A DNA stretch of 64,000 bases from Pedobacter sp. Its GTDB lineage: Bacteria > Bacteroidota > Bacteroidia > Sphingobacteriales > Sphingobacteriaceae. The stretch's first letter is position 1. Each line of letters starts with the position of its first letter. Under the pieces are notes generated by a model. The model was not told the DNA's origin. It was given only the letters and a program-made list of their open reading frames with translations, and did not search any database. The position numbers and the translations under genes were made by a program. The stretch spans positions 1-64,000 of the forward strand of contig NZ_JAVHXT010000013.1 of NCBI RefSeq assembly GCF_031119335.1, in the 5' to 3' direction. Below are positions 8,894 through 20,000 of the stretch, piece after piece.

Positions 8894-11589
8894 CTTATTT
8901 TTCTCAATTGAATTCCGTTTAAAATAGCTTCTCCTTTTATAGGGTTAAAATCTATCGCTATTCCCTGCTTGTCTCTAACGTTCACTCTTGTTTTAACAGA
9001 TATGGCTCTTTCTGGTTCCAAATCTTCCAAGTTGTTAAAACCTTTCAGAAAATCTATATCGTTTATCTTAATGTCAAAAATTCTTTCCCTAAATTCATCA
9101 TCATTGCTCTTGTCGGTACTTAAATTGTAGGCTAACTCTTCTCTTTTAACCTTTGAGAGCAATTCAGCAAAGTGTAGATATACTTCATAATCGCCATTTG
9201 GTACATCAAACTTAAACTGTTTAATACCTGTTCGTTGTGTTTCAAAAATCGGGTCTAGGTCTGTACCCAAAATGTTTTTGTCGGAACCATAGCTATGTCT
9301 GCCCTTTTTTGCCATTTTGAAGACGTTACCACCAATATATCCCCAAGATCCAGGTTGATATTCTTGTTCTGGCAACCACACCTCGTGGTTAATCTCATCA
9401 TAGAAAAAGCGATTATCTCCCAAACTGATACTCATTTGCTGGAAAGGAAGTGTTTTGCTGTTAAGATTTTGAGATAATAGCTTAAAGTTGATATCAGCCT
9501 GATCTGAAATTTCGGTATCGTTTAACGTTGACAGTGCAACCAGTCTGTTTATTCCATTACTAAAAGGTACATTAAAAGAAGCTATGCCGTCTTTTGCTTC
9601 GGCACTGCCAATAATTTTACCATTTAATTTAAGGGTAATGTTTTTTTGGTTGGTAAATATTTGAACGGGTTGTACACAAGTTAAATTATCATCTGATATT
9701 GCAAAACCAGTTCTCAAATTCCATTCTTTTGAGCCTATTTGAAGGTAAGGTATTTTAAGCAGGTTGGCCTGATAGAAACGATAGGCATCCTTTGGTTTTC
9801 GGTCGAGTGTTAAAATACCTTTATTGTTGATATGGGGAACAGCTTCAGCTCTCTCTTCCGAATTAAATTCGGCCAAATTCCAAATCATCCCGGCAGCAAC
9901 AAATGGTCGTTCGTTTATTGCTTTAAGATAAGCCTGATGGTAGATGGTGGTATATTCTACCGTTTTATCGAACCTTACAGGATTAAAATCATGTAATCGA
10001 TTGTCTGCATCGGCACCATATTCTGTTACCAATAGTGGTTTGTTTGGTAAAAATTTTCTGTGCTGATCAAGAAAGTCTCCAAAGCCTGCGAGATTTGCAC
10101 CATACCAGCCATGATATAAATTCCAGCCGACTAGTTTGGGTATCGAGGTAAGCTGTACTTTCCTGTAAAGATCAAAATTTCCATGGTTGGGAATGAGCGT
10201 GTAACGGTAAGGATCTTCTTCACGGGTAATATCCTCTAATTCTTGCGCTAATTTGGTAATGGCATTAAAATACTTTTCTTGTTCAGCAGAATCCTTTTCA
10301 TATCTAGGTCTTAGTAAAATCTCATTCATGTAAGCCCAAATAATTAGGCTTGGATGATTGTAATTTTGCCTGATCATTTCCAAATGCATTTGATGCGCAT
10401 TTTTAGAAAAAGCTTCAGTTTCTGTAATTCTGTTTACCAATGGTGTTTCTACAGAAGCTAAAATCCCCAGTCTATCGCAAGCTTCGAGTATAGCAGGGTC
10501 TTGAGGATAATGCGCAATGCGGAGAAAATTACCGCCCATTTCCTTTAAAAGCTCAACATCACGTATGTGCATGGCATCACTAAGTGCGTTGCCTTTATTT
10601 TTAAAATCTTGATGACGGCTTGCGCCGATAAGTTTTACAGGTTTTCCGTTTAAAAGGAAGCCTTTTTCCGAATCAAAATTGAACCACCTAAACCCTAATG
10701 GATTACTGATTTCGTCTATTTGTGAATTTGTTTCGGTGTCGGTAAGGGTAGAAATTACCTGATATAAATAGGGATTTTCTATAGACCATAATATGGGATT
10801 GCTGATGCTTTTAAAATCCTGATTGAAATTTATTTTTTGCTTTGGGCCTGTTTTGAAATTCTTACTTTGTGATGCGACAATTGTACCATCCGCATTTAAA
10901 ATGGTATGCGTAACGGATATGTTTTTTTCAGTATTTGTGTTATTGATAAAGGACCCTTTAACATTTACAGATGCCTTAGAAGTATTGACGGTAGGTGTGG
11001 TGATAAAAACTCCGTTAGAGGCGTAGTTGTCCATATCAAAATGCACCTTGTTCAAAGCTTTTAGATGCACATCTCTATATAGGCCTCCAAAAAATGTAAA
11101 ATCTGCAGAAAGAGGAGCAATGTCTTCACTGTGTGAGTTGTCTACACGAACCATGATTTGGTTAGCTGCGTTCCCTTTTTCTACGAATTTTAAATGCTCA
11201 TTTATTTTGAAATTGAAGAAGTTATAGCCCCCAATGTGTTTACCAATTGATTTGCCATTGATAAACACTTCGGCAACTTGTGCAGCACCTTCAAAATAGA
11301 TGTAAATGTCTTTGTCTTTCCAATCTGAGGGTATAAAGATTGATTTTTTATACCACCCAGCACCACGGTAATAACCAGGTTCATCGTCCATCACATCTAA
11401 AGTATTCCAGCTATGTGGTACAGAAACTTGTTCCCAAGTTACATTATCTTGATTTGGTTTGATATCTCCCTTATGGAAATTCCAATTACTGTTTATGGTT
11501 TTAGAAAGTCTATTTTGTGCAAGTAAATGAGGAGAAATGCCAAAAGAAACCAGTAGTAAAATTAATGCACAACAAGTTGTTCTTTTCAT
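8890..11589 (-). CDS. GH2 beta-glycosidase with C-terminal malectin-like domain
   Basis: An 899-residue GH2 enzyme (beta-galactosidase or beta-glucuronidase type). It has a signal peptide (about 1-24), a jelly-roll sugar-binding domain (NSNWNFHKGD, VPHSWN), an Ig-like domain and a TIM barrel. The acid/base is Glu423 in WAYMNE and the nucleophile Glu523 in LLVTEYGAD. About residues 730-899 form a malectin-like domain (DPIFETQRTG, YEVYLHFAEL, AILNGIQLRKIR), probably for carbohydrate binding. The start ATG overlaps the upstream stop as TAATG, and the end overlaps DUF2264 as ATGA. The substrate is uncertain; locus context favours a beta-linked galactoside or glucuronide. Confidence 0.92.
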   Translation of the reverse strand: MKRTTCCALILLLVSFGISPHLLAQNRLSKTINSNWNFHKGDIKPNQDNVTWEQVSVPHSWNTLDVMDDEPGYYRGAGWYKKSIFIPSDWKDKDIYIYFEGAAQVAEVFINGKSIGKHIGGYNFFNFKINEHLKFVEKGNAANQIMVRVDNSHSEDIAPLSADFTFFGGLYRDVHLKALNKVHFDMDNYASNGVFITTPTVNTSKASVNVKGSFINNTNTEKNISVTHTILNADGTIVASQSKNFKTGPKQKINFNQDFKSISNPILWSIENPYLYQVISTLTDTETNSQIDEISNPLGFRWFNFDSEKGFLLNGKPVKLIGASRHQDFKNKGNALSDAMHIRDVELLKEMGGNFLRIAHYPQDPAILEACDRLGILASVETPLVNRITETEAFSKNAHQMHLEMIRQNYNHPSLIIWAYMNEILLRPRYEKDSAEQEKYFNAITKLAQELEDITREEDPYRYTLIPNHGNFDLYRKVQLTSIPKLVGWNLYHGWYGANLAGFGDFLDQHRKFLPNKPLLVTEYGADADNRLHDFNPVRFDKTVEYTTIYHQAYLKAINERPFVAAGMIWNLAEFNSEERAEAVPHINNKGILTLDRKPKDAYRFYQANLLKIPYLQIGSKEWNLRTGFAISDDNLTCVQPVQIFTNQKNITLKLNGKIIGSAEAKDGIASFNVPFSNGINRLVALSTLNDTEISDQADINFKLLSQNLNSKTLPFQQMSISLGDNRFFYDEINHEVWLPEQEYQPGSWGYIGGNVFKMAKKGRHSYGSDKNILGTDLDPIFETQRTGIKQFKFDVPNGDYEVYLHFAELLSKVKREELAYNLSTDKSNDDEFRERIFDIKINDIDFLKGFNNLEDLEPERAISVKTRVNVRDKQGIAIDFNPIKGEAILNGIQLRKIR

Positions 11590-13067
11590 TATTTAGTAAG
11601 TTTATCAAAGTAATTTATTAACTCATATCTGTTGATATTGAGTTGCTTCATTTTCTCTGCCAATGGCAAATAGATATTATAGTTATTATCGAAAAGCCCC
11701 TTGTTTGCATCTGTATTTGATAGTTCTGCCTTGCCATTTGTTGGGTCGTTGTCTTGGTATTTGAACCAATGCCAGCCCACACAGTTTTTAGATTCTAATA
11801 AAGCCATGCAAAAGTTTTGATAGAAATTTCCACGGTCTTCCTGTGTTTTAACCTGCCAACCCGCACCAGAAATATTAGGTAAGCCAGAGTCCATTCCTTT
11901 GGTGTAAAATTCGGTTACAATAAATGGTTTTCCCGACCATTTAGACCAGTTGCTCATGTTTACTTTTGATGGTGTCCAGGAGCCATAATAATTGATTGAA
12001 ATAATATCTAGGTATTTGCCTGCCACCTTCATAAATGCTGGTACGCTCTTTTCTCCAGAATAAAACCTACTGCCAATGTAAAGATGGTTCGGGTCGTACT
12101 TTTTAATGGCTTTAGCAACTATAGACAAGTATCTTTCGCCCACAAAGGCCAAAAATTCTTCTTGATGCTGTTTTGTAATTTGGGTTTCATCTATACCTTT
12201 TTCCTCAATCCATTTTTTAGCAGCAAGATATCCATAGTCGTTTTTATCCTTTAAATCTAGATAGCCTTTTAAGTTATTTATATTAAGAGGCATTTCGTTG
12301 TCAGAGAAGTAACCGAATAAATTTGGGTCATTTTTGTATTTGGATAACTGTTTAGCATGTTCATCACAAAATGCCTCAAAACCAGGGTCAAATGCAAAAA
12401 TTACTCCCCCTGGATAACCAGTATGACCAGGTACGCTATAAGTGCCACCACGTTTTTTTCCGTAAGCCGACATGAAATTCCAATTGATGGTATAAGTTAA
12501 TGGACGAGAAGATTTTAGGTTTTCTTTTATAAATAAATCATGTTCAGACCAGGAACCTATGCCATTAAAACCAAGTGCTAATAGTTGCTGTTGGGTATTT
12601 GAAATCCACTCTTCATCATTTTTAAATTTGCCTTTAAATTCCTTGATGTTGTTTTGTGATTTGCCTTTGTTGATGCTATTTACCGATACATTGATACCAG
12701 CATAACCTTCTGGGTCTATGATCCACCAGCGACCATCAATTTTTTCAGTCCTGAAAAAGCCTGACGCATTATATTTCTTCACCAACTGACTACCGTATTT
12801 ATTAAAGTTGGCTTCTTTTAATGGAGCGAAATCTTTGGTGTTGTCTATAATTCTGGTTTCGTAGGGTTTCCAATCAGAGAATTTTGAACTTCCAGAAGCA
12901 TCTTTACTTCTGGTTTTTGCATCTATATAAATAGATTGATAATTGCCACTTTGCTGCGCTAACAAAATGTAGGGGTAAAGAAATAAGGACATCAGTATTA
13001 ACGCAAATGGGCTCCAATTCCTTTTCTTAATGGCAACAACAAATCTTACAAAACGGATGATATACAT
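11589..13067 (-). CDS. Clan GH-A glycoside hydrolase, agarase-like (GH50/GH5-like), first gene of operon
   Basis: A 492-residue secreted protein with a long N-terminal signal region (hydrophobic about 18-37, ending LLAQ). The TIM-barrel signs are a candidate acid/base Glu258 in GYFSDNEMP and a candidate nucleophile Glu386 in PFIVTEFYTKG, plus FFRTEKIDGRWWIIDPEGY and a C-terminal WHWFKYQDND. The FxDNE plus VTEF arrangement recalls GH50 beta-agarases and related families, but I cannot fix the family. It heads the operon 13067-6355 (GH-A, GH2, DUF2264, GH88) and is divergent from the esterase at 13302 across a 234-nt gap that should hold both promoters. Confidence 0.75.
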   Translation of the reverse strand: MYIIRFVRFVVAIKKRNWSPFALILMSLFLYPYILLAQQSGNYQSIYIDAKTRSKDASGSSKFSDWKPYETRIIDNTKDFAPLKEANFNKYGSQLVKKYNASGFFRTEKIDGRWWIIDPEGYAGINVSVNSINKGKSQNNIKEFKGKFKNDEEWISNTQQQLLALGFNGIGSWSEHDLFIKENLKSSRPLTYTINWNFMSAYGKKRGGTYSVPGHTGYPGGVIFAFDPGFEAFCDEHAKQLSKYKNDPNLFGYFSDNEMPLNINNLKGYLDLKDKNDYGYLAAKKWIEEKGIDETQITKQHQEEFLAFVGERYLSIVAKAIKKYDPNHLYIGSRFYSGEKSVPAFMKVAGKYLDIISINYYGSWTPSKVNMSNWSKWSGKPFIVTEFYTKGMDSGLPNISGAGWQVKTQEDRGNFYQNFCMALLESKNCVGWHWFKYQDNDPTNGKAELSNTDANKGLFDNNYNIYLPLAEKMKQLNINRYELINYFDKLTK

Positions 13068-13301
13068 GAGGTAATTATATTGGTTGTGAGTTGCTACTAA
13101 AGTAGGTGGTGTAGCTAACTTGTTTACGCTATTAATAGTTCAAAAACACCCGATAAATGTATAGAACGAATGAAATACCGACGCTTTTGTTGAAATGAGA
13201 CGCTATTGCGTAATATGTTGGTTGTTTATGAAACATAAGTCATGTATGAAGTGCCTTTAAAAGGGTAAATTAGCATAATCATAACTTTTAGCTATAACAA
13301 T
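13068..13301. other. Divergent intergenic region with promoters for two operons
   Basis: A 234-nt region between oppositely directed genes. TAACTTTT (13282-13289) is a 7/8 match to the Bacteroidota -7 box ahead of 13302, without a clear TTTG at -33. On the minus strand a TACATTTA near 13160 is a similar weak match. No firm promoter or operator can be called. Confidence 0.3.
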
Positions 13302-14090
13302 ATGCGTTTATTAAATTCATTCATTTTATTTCTGTTGTTTTTCTGTTTTAAAGATGTTGCCGTTGCGCAAACTGGTAAAAAGCAATTACACCTATATATT
13401 TTAATGGGTCAATCAAATATGGCGGGCAGAGGAAAGGTTACTGGAGAACTGGAAACACTTTCGCACCCTAGAGTTTTTATGCTTGATGCGAATGGGGAAT
13501 GGCAGCCTGCTAAAAATCCAGTTCATTTTGATAAACCAAAGGTCGCTGGCGTTGGCCCAGGTTTATCATTTGGTATAGAGATGGCGCAATTAGATTCGAC
13601 GGTTGAAGTAGGCTTGGTACCTTGTGCGGTTGGTGGGACATCCATAGAAAAATGGCAATCTGGCGCTTACGATGCAGCCACTAAAACCCATCCTTATGAC
13701 GATGCAGTAGTAAGAATTAAGAAAGCAATGGAAAATGGTGTGGTTAAAGGAATGATTTGGCATCAAGGTGAAGCCAACAGTTCTTCAAAAGACAGCACCG
13801 CTTATATCAATAAGCTTAAAGATGTGATTGATAGGGTGAGGACTTTAACGAACAATTCTAAACTTCCGGTAGTGATTGGCGAGTTGGGGCAATACAAAGA
13901 GCAATACCAACAGTTCAATAAAATTTTGGCTCAAGTACCGGGTAAAATACCATTTACTGCTTTGGCTACGTCAGAAGGTTTGATACACAATGGAGACAAT
14001 ACTCATTTTGATGGTAACTCTGCTAATGAGTATGGCAAAAGATATGCAGTGGAAATGAAAAAACTACAAAAAGCAACAGCTAGAAAGTAA
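13302..14090 (+). CDS. Small SGNH carbohydrate acetyl-esterase (CE6/SASA type), periplasmic
   Basis: A 262-residue acetyl-esterase with a signal peptide (about 1-23, ending VAVAQ). Block I is MGQSNMAGRG with nucleophile Ser38. Next come the oxyanion block VGGTSIEKW, the block WHQGEANSS, and the C-terminal catalytic region GDNTHFDG. The length matches single-domain CE6/DUF303 enzymes, which deacetylate xylan or other polysaccharides. The same domain, with matching spacing, is embedded in the T9SS-exported fusion at 16986-20390 (GQSNMSGRG, FHQGEANNN, DGTHFN), so the two are paralogues. Confidence 0.88.
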   Translation: MRLLNSFILFLLFFCFKDVAVAQTGKKQLHLYILMGQSNMAGRGKVTGELETLSHPRVFMLDANGEWQPAKNPVHFDKPKVAGVGPGLSFGIEMAQLDSTVEVGLVPCAVGGTSIEKWQSGAYDAATKTHPYDDAVVRIKKAMENGVVKGMIWHQGEANSSSKDSTAYINKLKDVIDRVRTLTNNSKLPVVIGELGQYKEQYQQFNKILAQVPGKIPFTALATSEGLIHNGDNTHFDGNSANEYGKRYAVEMKKLQKATARK

Positions 14091-14223
14091 GCATTCTTAA
14101 TAGAAAGCTCATGTAACATTTGTGCAGTGAAATTGAACCATTAGTCCTTTATGAAGGGGATTGTTAAAAGGTAGATTTATTTAATAATCAATAACCATCT
14201 TTTACAATTTAAACCTTATTAAA

Positions 14224-16155
14224 ATGGAAAAATTTTACTGTAATGATCTGTATGACAAGTTCCTCTTTGCAACTAAGCAAGAAGGAAGTGTTTATAGTTT
14301 TAAGACGCTCAAGAAGCTACTGCTCTGTTTAATGTTGTTTTTTATAACGACGCCAATTTTTGCTCAAGATGCTTTTACCGCAACTTGGCCTTTAACCGCA
14401 GACATAGTTGCGAGTAAATCTGGCGCTGGTGCTGCAGATGTTACTGCCAATGATTTGCTTATTGGCGCAGGATATGCCTCAAACGTGTTTAGCAGTGGTG
14501 GACTTGGCATTAGAGAAGCCTCTTCGGCACCCTTTTGGGCTGGAAGAAATTTTAATGTAAATGCAGGTTTTTCTGGTCCGGGTACTGTAACTAATCAGTA
14601 TTTAGAGTTTTCTATAAAAGCAGGCACTGGAAAGGATTTAAAAATTAACCAGATAAACATCCCTCTTTCACGTTCTGGCAATGGTGCGAGCCTTGTTTAT
14701 AACATTGCCTATTCTTTAGATGGCTTTGCTACTGCTCCAGTTTTCATAGAGGGTACGTTGTCTACACCTACGCCTACTGCTGCTACCATCACTTCCTTTA
14801 ATTACACCAATGAAATTGTGGTGCCAGAAGGTAAAACGTTAGCAGTTCGTTTTATTATATGGAGAAAAAACACAGGTGCCGTAAACACTTCAAATACTAT
14901 TACGTTAGGCAGTAATGTAACTATTAGTGGTACAAGTAATCCTGCGGTGCCCGTAGCGAATTTTACATGGATAGATGCTTTGGTGAAATATCAGGGCGCA
15001 GCAGATTTTACTATTCAGGCACCAGTTAGCCAAAATACCAGTCCGTTTGTTTATAGTAGCTCTGAAGCTGCTGTGGCTACCGTGAGCAATAATGTAATAA
15101 GTGTACATGGTGCCGGAACCATAAATATTACTGTACAACAAGCTGCCGATGGTACTTATCAGGCAGTTTCAAGAACAATCGTTCTAACTGTATATGGCGT
15201 TCCACTTATTCAATCTGCCACTTTAACCGCTTCAGAAACAAGTGCAGGAGCATTAGATATCAGATGGACAAAACCAAACCCCGACAATGGATATGGTGCG
15301 AATACAATTGTGGTGTTGTATAGAGAAGGGGCAACCGTTACGCCTCCGGTAAATGGCACCACTTACACTACACAACCAAGTAGTGATACTTTTGCTGCAT
15401 CAGCTACTGGAACCATAGGATCGGGGGCTAATACAGGTTACGTAATTAGTCAAACGGGTACTAGGCCGGGTTCTCGTCCGTTAACAAATGTTCCCGCTGG
15501 TACTTATGATATTTATATTTATGAATTTAATGGTTTTAATTCTAATGGGGGAGAAGCTTACTTAACAACCAATCCCCTTAAGGTAACCGTAACTTCTACA
15601 TTGGCGCCTTTACCTGTAAATTTGGTTTCTTTTTCGGGTAAGGTTACCAATAGTGGTGTTAGTTTGAATTGGGTAACGGCTTCTGAGCAAAATACGGAGA
15701 AGTTTGAATTAGAACGAAAAGTGGGAGCAGCTGAATTTGTTAAAATAGGAGAAAAGAAAGCTGCTGGTGATAGTAAAACTACTTTGAGCTATAACTATAT
15801 CGATAATCAGTTTGTAAATAACGGAAACGTAAATTACTATCGTTTAAAAATGATAGATAACGATGGCACCTTTAAATACAGTAATATAGAAGCCGTAAAA
15901 ACAGCACTATCTGAATTGGTGGTGAATGCTTTTCCAAATCCAGCAAGCAACGTGTTGAAAGTAGAAATTTTACAAAAGGATTTAGGTAATACGGATATAG
16001 CATTAGCTAATTTGGCAGGTAGTGTTGTTAGAAAAGTGACCGTTACAACGTCTGTTAACGAAATTAAGGTAGCAGACTTAGCAAAAGGGATTTATGTGCT
16101 TAGTGTAATTAAAAATGGAAAGACAATGAGCACTAAAAAAGTAATCTTGAATTAA
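14224..16155 (+). CDS. T9SS-exported protein with beta-sandwich modules and type A sorting domain
   Basis: A 643-residue protein with an unusually long N-terminal region before the signal helix (hydrophobic about 31-46, ending PIFAQ). It begins with a beta-rich domain (FTATWPLTADIV), followed by a sugar-binding-like and an Ig-like module (about 250-330) and a further FN3-like stretch. The last about 180 residues hold LPVNLVSFSGK...GVSLNWVTASE and then a type A sorting domain (NAFPNPASNVLKVEI, KGIYVLSVIKNGKTMSTKKVILN). The sorting domain directs export by T9SS and surface anchoring or release. No catalytic motif was recognised; it may bind glycan or be an unknown enzyme. It converges with the gene at 16250 across a strong terminator. 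Confidence 0.8.
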   Translation: MEKFYCNDLYDKFLFATKQEGSVYSFKTLKKLLLCLMLFFITTPIFAQDAFTATWPLTADIVASKSGAGAADVTANDLLIGAGYASNVFSSGGLGIREASSAPFWAGRNFNVNAGFSGPGTVTNQYLEFSIKAGTGKDLKINQINIPLSRSGNGASLVYNIAYSLDGFATAPVFIEGTLSTPTPTAATITSFNYTNEIVVPEGKTLAVRFIIWRKNTGAVNTSNTITLGSNVTISGTSNPAVPVANFTWIDALVKYQGAADFTIQAPVSQNTSPFVYSSSEAAVATVSNNVISVHGAGTINITVQQAADGTYQAVSRTIVLTVYGVPLIQSATLTASETSAGALDIRWTKPNPDNGYGANTIVVLYREGATVTPPVNGTTYTTQPSSDTFAASATGTIGSGANTGYVISQTGTRPGSRPLTNVPAGTYDIYIYEFNGFNSNGGEAYLTTNPLKVTVTSTLAPLPVNLVSFSGKVTNSGVSLNWVTASEQNTEKFELERKVGAAEFVKIGEKKAAGDSKTTLSYNYIDNQFVNNGNVNYYRLKMIDNDGTFKYSNIEAVKTALSELVVNAFPNPASNVLKVEILQKDLGNTDIALANLAGSVVRKVTVTTSVNEIKVADLAKGIYVLSVIKNGKTMSTKKVILN

Positions 16156-16180
16156 AAGACTGTTTAAGTTTCAGTTCAAA

Positions 16181-16216
16181 ATAAAATAGGCGGATAACTC
16201 TATCCGCCTATTTTAT
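16181..16216. terminator. Bidirectional rho-independent terminator
   Basis: A perfect 16-bp stem (16181-16196 with 16201-16216, core TAGGCGGATA/TATCCGCCTA) and a 4-nt loop ACTC, with A/T-rich ends on both sides. It lies between convergent genes and serves both directions. Confidence 0.9.
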
Positions 16217-16249
16217 TGGTAATTGTTTGATATTGGAACACGAATTAAA

Positions 16250-17008
16250 CTAATAGAGGTGTATTTCTTTCAGTAAGCTATGGTTAATTTTTACTTTGGC
16301 TGCAGTTATTTTAGCTGCAACGAGCTCTTGATATTTTTCGTCGATATAACTCGTTTCAATACGAGATTTTAGTTCTTCAAAACTCTCTTTATTATTGGCG
16401 AAAACACCCTTTTTCATTTTGTCTAAATGAAGCAAAAGTGTGCTATCTGACACATTAAAAAGGGTTTTCTTTAGTTTGTCTTTAGTTTTGATAATAGCGT
16501 TGCTAAATTGGTAATCAAAAAAGGTAAGGTCAGAAAATACAATTGGACCATAAATCACTTTGCCATCTTCAACCATCTTTTTTCTAATGTTATTTACAGC
16601 TGTCATGTCGTCAATTAAAGCCTGATGATTGAAGTAGGGCCATAAATCATTATTCTTAAATAGAGATTCCTGAACTTTGATTTTAACCAAATTCTCTAAG
16701 GCTGTTTTTCTAAGTTCATCGATGGGGCTTATGCCATTAAAATCTTTTTTCCAGAAGTTTTTTAAATCTGTAAGCTGATGGGTTTTGATAAAAATATTCA
16801 TTACAGCAGCTTGAGAACGTAACATTTCTCTTTTCACTTCTGCAGTTTCGATAGTTTGCTGGTCAACAGTACCTATAACATTAGTAGTTTGCCCATGTAC
16901 CGCCAGAGAACTGATAAACAACATCCGAATAAGGGCTTTGAATACCAGTTCTTTACTGATTAGGCGAAGGCAAACCATCGTTCTGTTAATGTTTGATAAA
17001 TCTTGCAC
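16250..17008 (-). CDS. Secreted protein of unknown function, SurA-N/parvulin-like without isomerase core
   Basis: A 252-residue frame; an ATG at 16978 (MVCLRLISKELV) lies 8 nt after the stop of the upstream gene, avoids the 23-nt overlap of the longer form and is the likelier start (242 residues). A signal-like helix ends at AVHGQ. The rest is helical and charged (IGTVDQQTIETAEVKREM, then helices, then SYIDEKYQELVAAKITAAKV), which resembles the N-terminal substrate-binding part of SurA-type peptidyl-prolyl isomerases, but no parvulin core is present. Being the last gene after two very large exported proteins, it could be a periplasmic chaperone for them; this is inference. Confidence 0.6.
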   Translation of the reverse strand: MQDLSNINRTMVCLRLISKELVFKALIRMLFISSLAVHGQTTNVIGTVDQQTIETAEVKREMLRSQAAVMNIFIKTHQLTDLKNFWKKDFNGISPIDELRKTALENLVKIKVQESLFKNNDLWPYFNHQALIDDMTAVNNIRKKMVEDGKVIYGPIVFSDLTFFDYQFSNAIIKTKDKLKKTLFNVSDSTLLLHLDKMKKGVFANNKESFEELKSRIETSYIDEKYQELVAAKITAAKVKINHSLLKEIHLY

Positions 17009-20000
17009 TGCCCATCAACTTATTTCCAACAACACTACTTACTCGCAACACGTAAACTCCGCTATTTAAGCGGTTAATATCTTGTTGGATTTCGTTAGAA
17101 GGTTTAAAGTTTAAACTGCTAACTTTTTTGCCCGTCAAATCAAAAATTTCAATTTTTACCTGTTCCTGATGGTTTCCTTTAATATTGATGTAGATCTTTT
17201 CTTTGGCAGGATTTGGATATAAAACAACTTCTAAATCATCGCCAACAGACGATACATTATAGGTTAAGGCAATTATTTTAGAACTGCTATTTTTCCCGTC
17301 GTTATCAAACTGGGTTAAGCGGTAGTAATTAGCTCCTTTGTCGGGATTGCGGTCGGTAAAACTATAACTTTTGGCAACTGAAGAATTTCCAGCCCCGTTT
17401 ATTTTGCCCAAAACAATAAAAGTTTTTCCATCGGTAGAACGTTCTATGTTGAAATACGCATTATTGCTTTCGCTTGCCGTTCTCCATTGTAAAAGAGCGC
17501 CATTTGTTTTTTTGGTAGCGGTAAAGTCTAAAAGTTCTACAGGGAGTGTAGTAATCACTTCTTTCATTTTTTCAGCATATCTAATGCCTAAAGCGGTGGC
17601 AGACGAGCTGTTGAAATGAGTACCATCATTGATATCGGTAAGCCCGGTAGACGAAACCAAAGCAGTAAAAGGTACTTCGGCAACCAAACCTGGCATTACT
17701 GCTAAAATATTATCGTATTTATTAGGTTCAGCAGGGAAACGTCCCATTTCGCCAATGATAAATGGTAATTGTGGGTTATTAAATTCTGTTCTAAAATTAC
17801 TGATTAATGCTTTAACGCGTGTTAGCCAAGACGTAGCTGTATTGTTGTTCGCTTCTCCTTGATGGAATAGAATTCCCTTTAATACCCCTTGTGTTCTGGC
17901 AATATTCACATATTTTATTGATTCATTATAGATACTCTTATTGGTGCGGTCGTTGGTTACACCAGGTTCAAAAGCCGTAATGCTTTGCCCACCCACAGCA
18001 GTAGGAACAAGCCCAATAGTGACATTTGGGTCTGAGTTTTCCAACATTTTTAGCGCAAAAGCTAAGCCTGGGCCAACGCCTGCTGCCGTAGGTTCTATTT
18101 CACCATGAAGCGGGTGGGTAGCTGTAGCCCAAGTACCATCCTGTTTCAGTACTTTAATTCTTGGGTTAGATACATCTACATTTGAGGCAACTGTTCCTCT
18201 ACCAGACATATTAGATTGGCCAGTTAATAAGTAGATGTGGAAATTTTCATCTATAGCAGCTACATTAGTGCCTGGGCCGTTGTAAAAACCAATATTAGGT
18301 TTTACCGTTGCCGAAACTGTTATTCCAAAATAGTCTTTACCACCGTTGTTTGGTATTATTCTACCAGCATTCAACGCAGGAGAACCTGGTTTTAATTTAT
18401 ACCCACCCACAGAGTTTAATCCCGTGGTGGCGGTTCCCGGCGCAACAAACATAGGGTTTGACGTTAGGTTGGTCGTAAAATTAATTTGCGACGGTTGTGG
18501 TGTGTTGTAAAAGATATTGTCGACAATGGTTCTGTTTTGTATACCAGCGGAGCCAGATGGAGCAAACGCAAACCTTACGCCAGAACTGCCATTACTTGGG
18601 TTGTTTGAATTATTGGGATGGTTGTAAACAATGTTGTTATAGAAGGTGTAAGTATGGTCTCTCGTGGTGTTTTCCTGGATAATTCTTGGTCTTAAACCTT
18701 CACCTATATAAAAAGTGTTATTGTAAATTCTTATTTCACTGACATCGAAATTTAAGAATATCAGCGCATTTTTATCATTTTGGCTAATGTTGTAGCGACA
18801 AATGATACCCGTATCAATGGCATTTGTGCAAGATAAAAACAGACCATCCTGATTATCATGGCTAAAGCTGTATTGCCATATCGTACCCGGACTGCTAATA
18901 TCAGGGTCGTACATACTTCCATCTAACTTTGTACCTTTATTGTTATAGCCTTCGTTATATTGAAAAATAGTATTTCTGGCACTTCTGCTAAACATAATAT
19001 TTCCGCCAATATTTTCTCCGGTAGATGGGTCAATGCCATAAGAAGTATCATGACAAAGGTTTCGCTCTACCAAGCCACCATCGGCCAATCTAATAATCAT
19101 TGCGTTTTTAGAAATATTGTAAATGGTATTATTTCTCACTAGCAAATTGGTTATTTTCCTTTTTTCCCAATCTACAGAGCCAGGATAATCGGATACCGTC
19201 ACTTCGTTACTAGTTACAATGCCTTGGTTTTCTATATTGTAAATAAGACAATTTTCTACCTTGATATCGTGGTAACGCGTAGGTACGGTGCTGTCATCTG
19301 TTACTGTAAAATAGATAGCTGCAGATTTTTTGTCGCTTAGCGCATTTCCAACAGTTCCGTTTACGTCGTGAATAACAAGGTTATTTAGGTAGATATGTTC
19401 CATCAGCCCAAAGTTTGCACCATTTATTTCAACACCTCTTCTTTCTTGTGGAGTAGCCGAGGTGTTGGTAATTTCGAGATTGTTGATTTCCCAAAAAGAC
19501 TGATTGTATAGTTTAATTGTGCCAGTGCCTACAAGTCCGTTTCCATGGATAATCGGTTTGGGGCCGGTTCCGTATTGGTCTATAATGATAGGATTTCCTG
19601 CAACGCCCGAACCAGAAGGTGCCAGTTGACCAATCCATGAACTTCCAGCTTTGAATAATAATTTAGAACCCGCCACTAAATTAACAGCATTTACTTTGGT
19701 AAGCGATTGCCAAGCAGTAGTTGTAGATAAGCCGTCGTTATTATCACTTCCATTATCTGCATCGATGTAATAGGTGTTAGCGACATCAGCATTTTGGCTA
19801 ATTACCAATTGTGGTGGTGTAGCGCCACTTGCAGCTTCTTTAGAACGAAAAGTGATGGTGCTGTTGGAAGTGTTACCGTCGGACACTACAAAACTTACAA
19901 TGGTATTGCTGCTCGAAGAAACGTTTAATGATTGAATATAACTGGTAATATCCCATTCATAATATTTTCCCGCCTCGGTAATTGTATTGCTGCCCACTAT

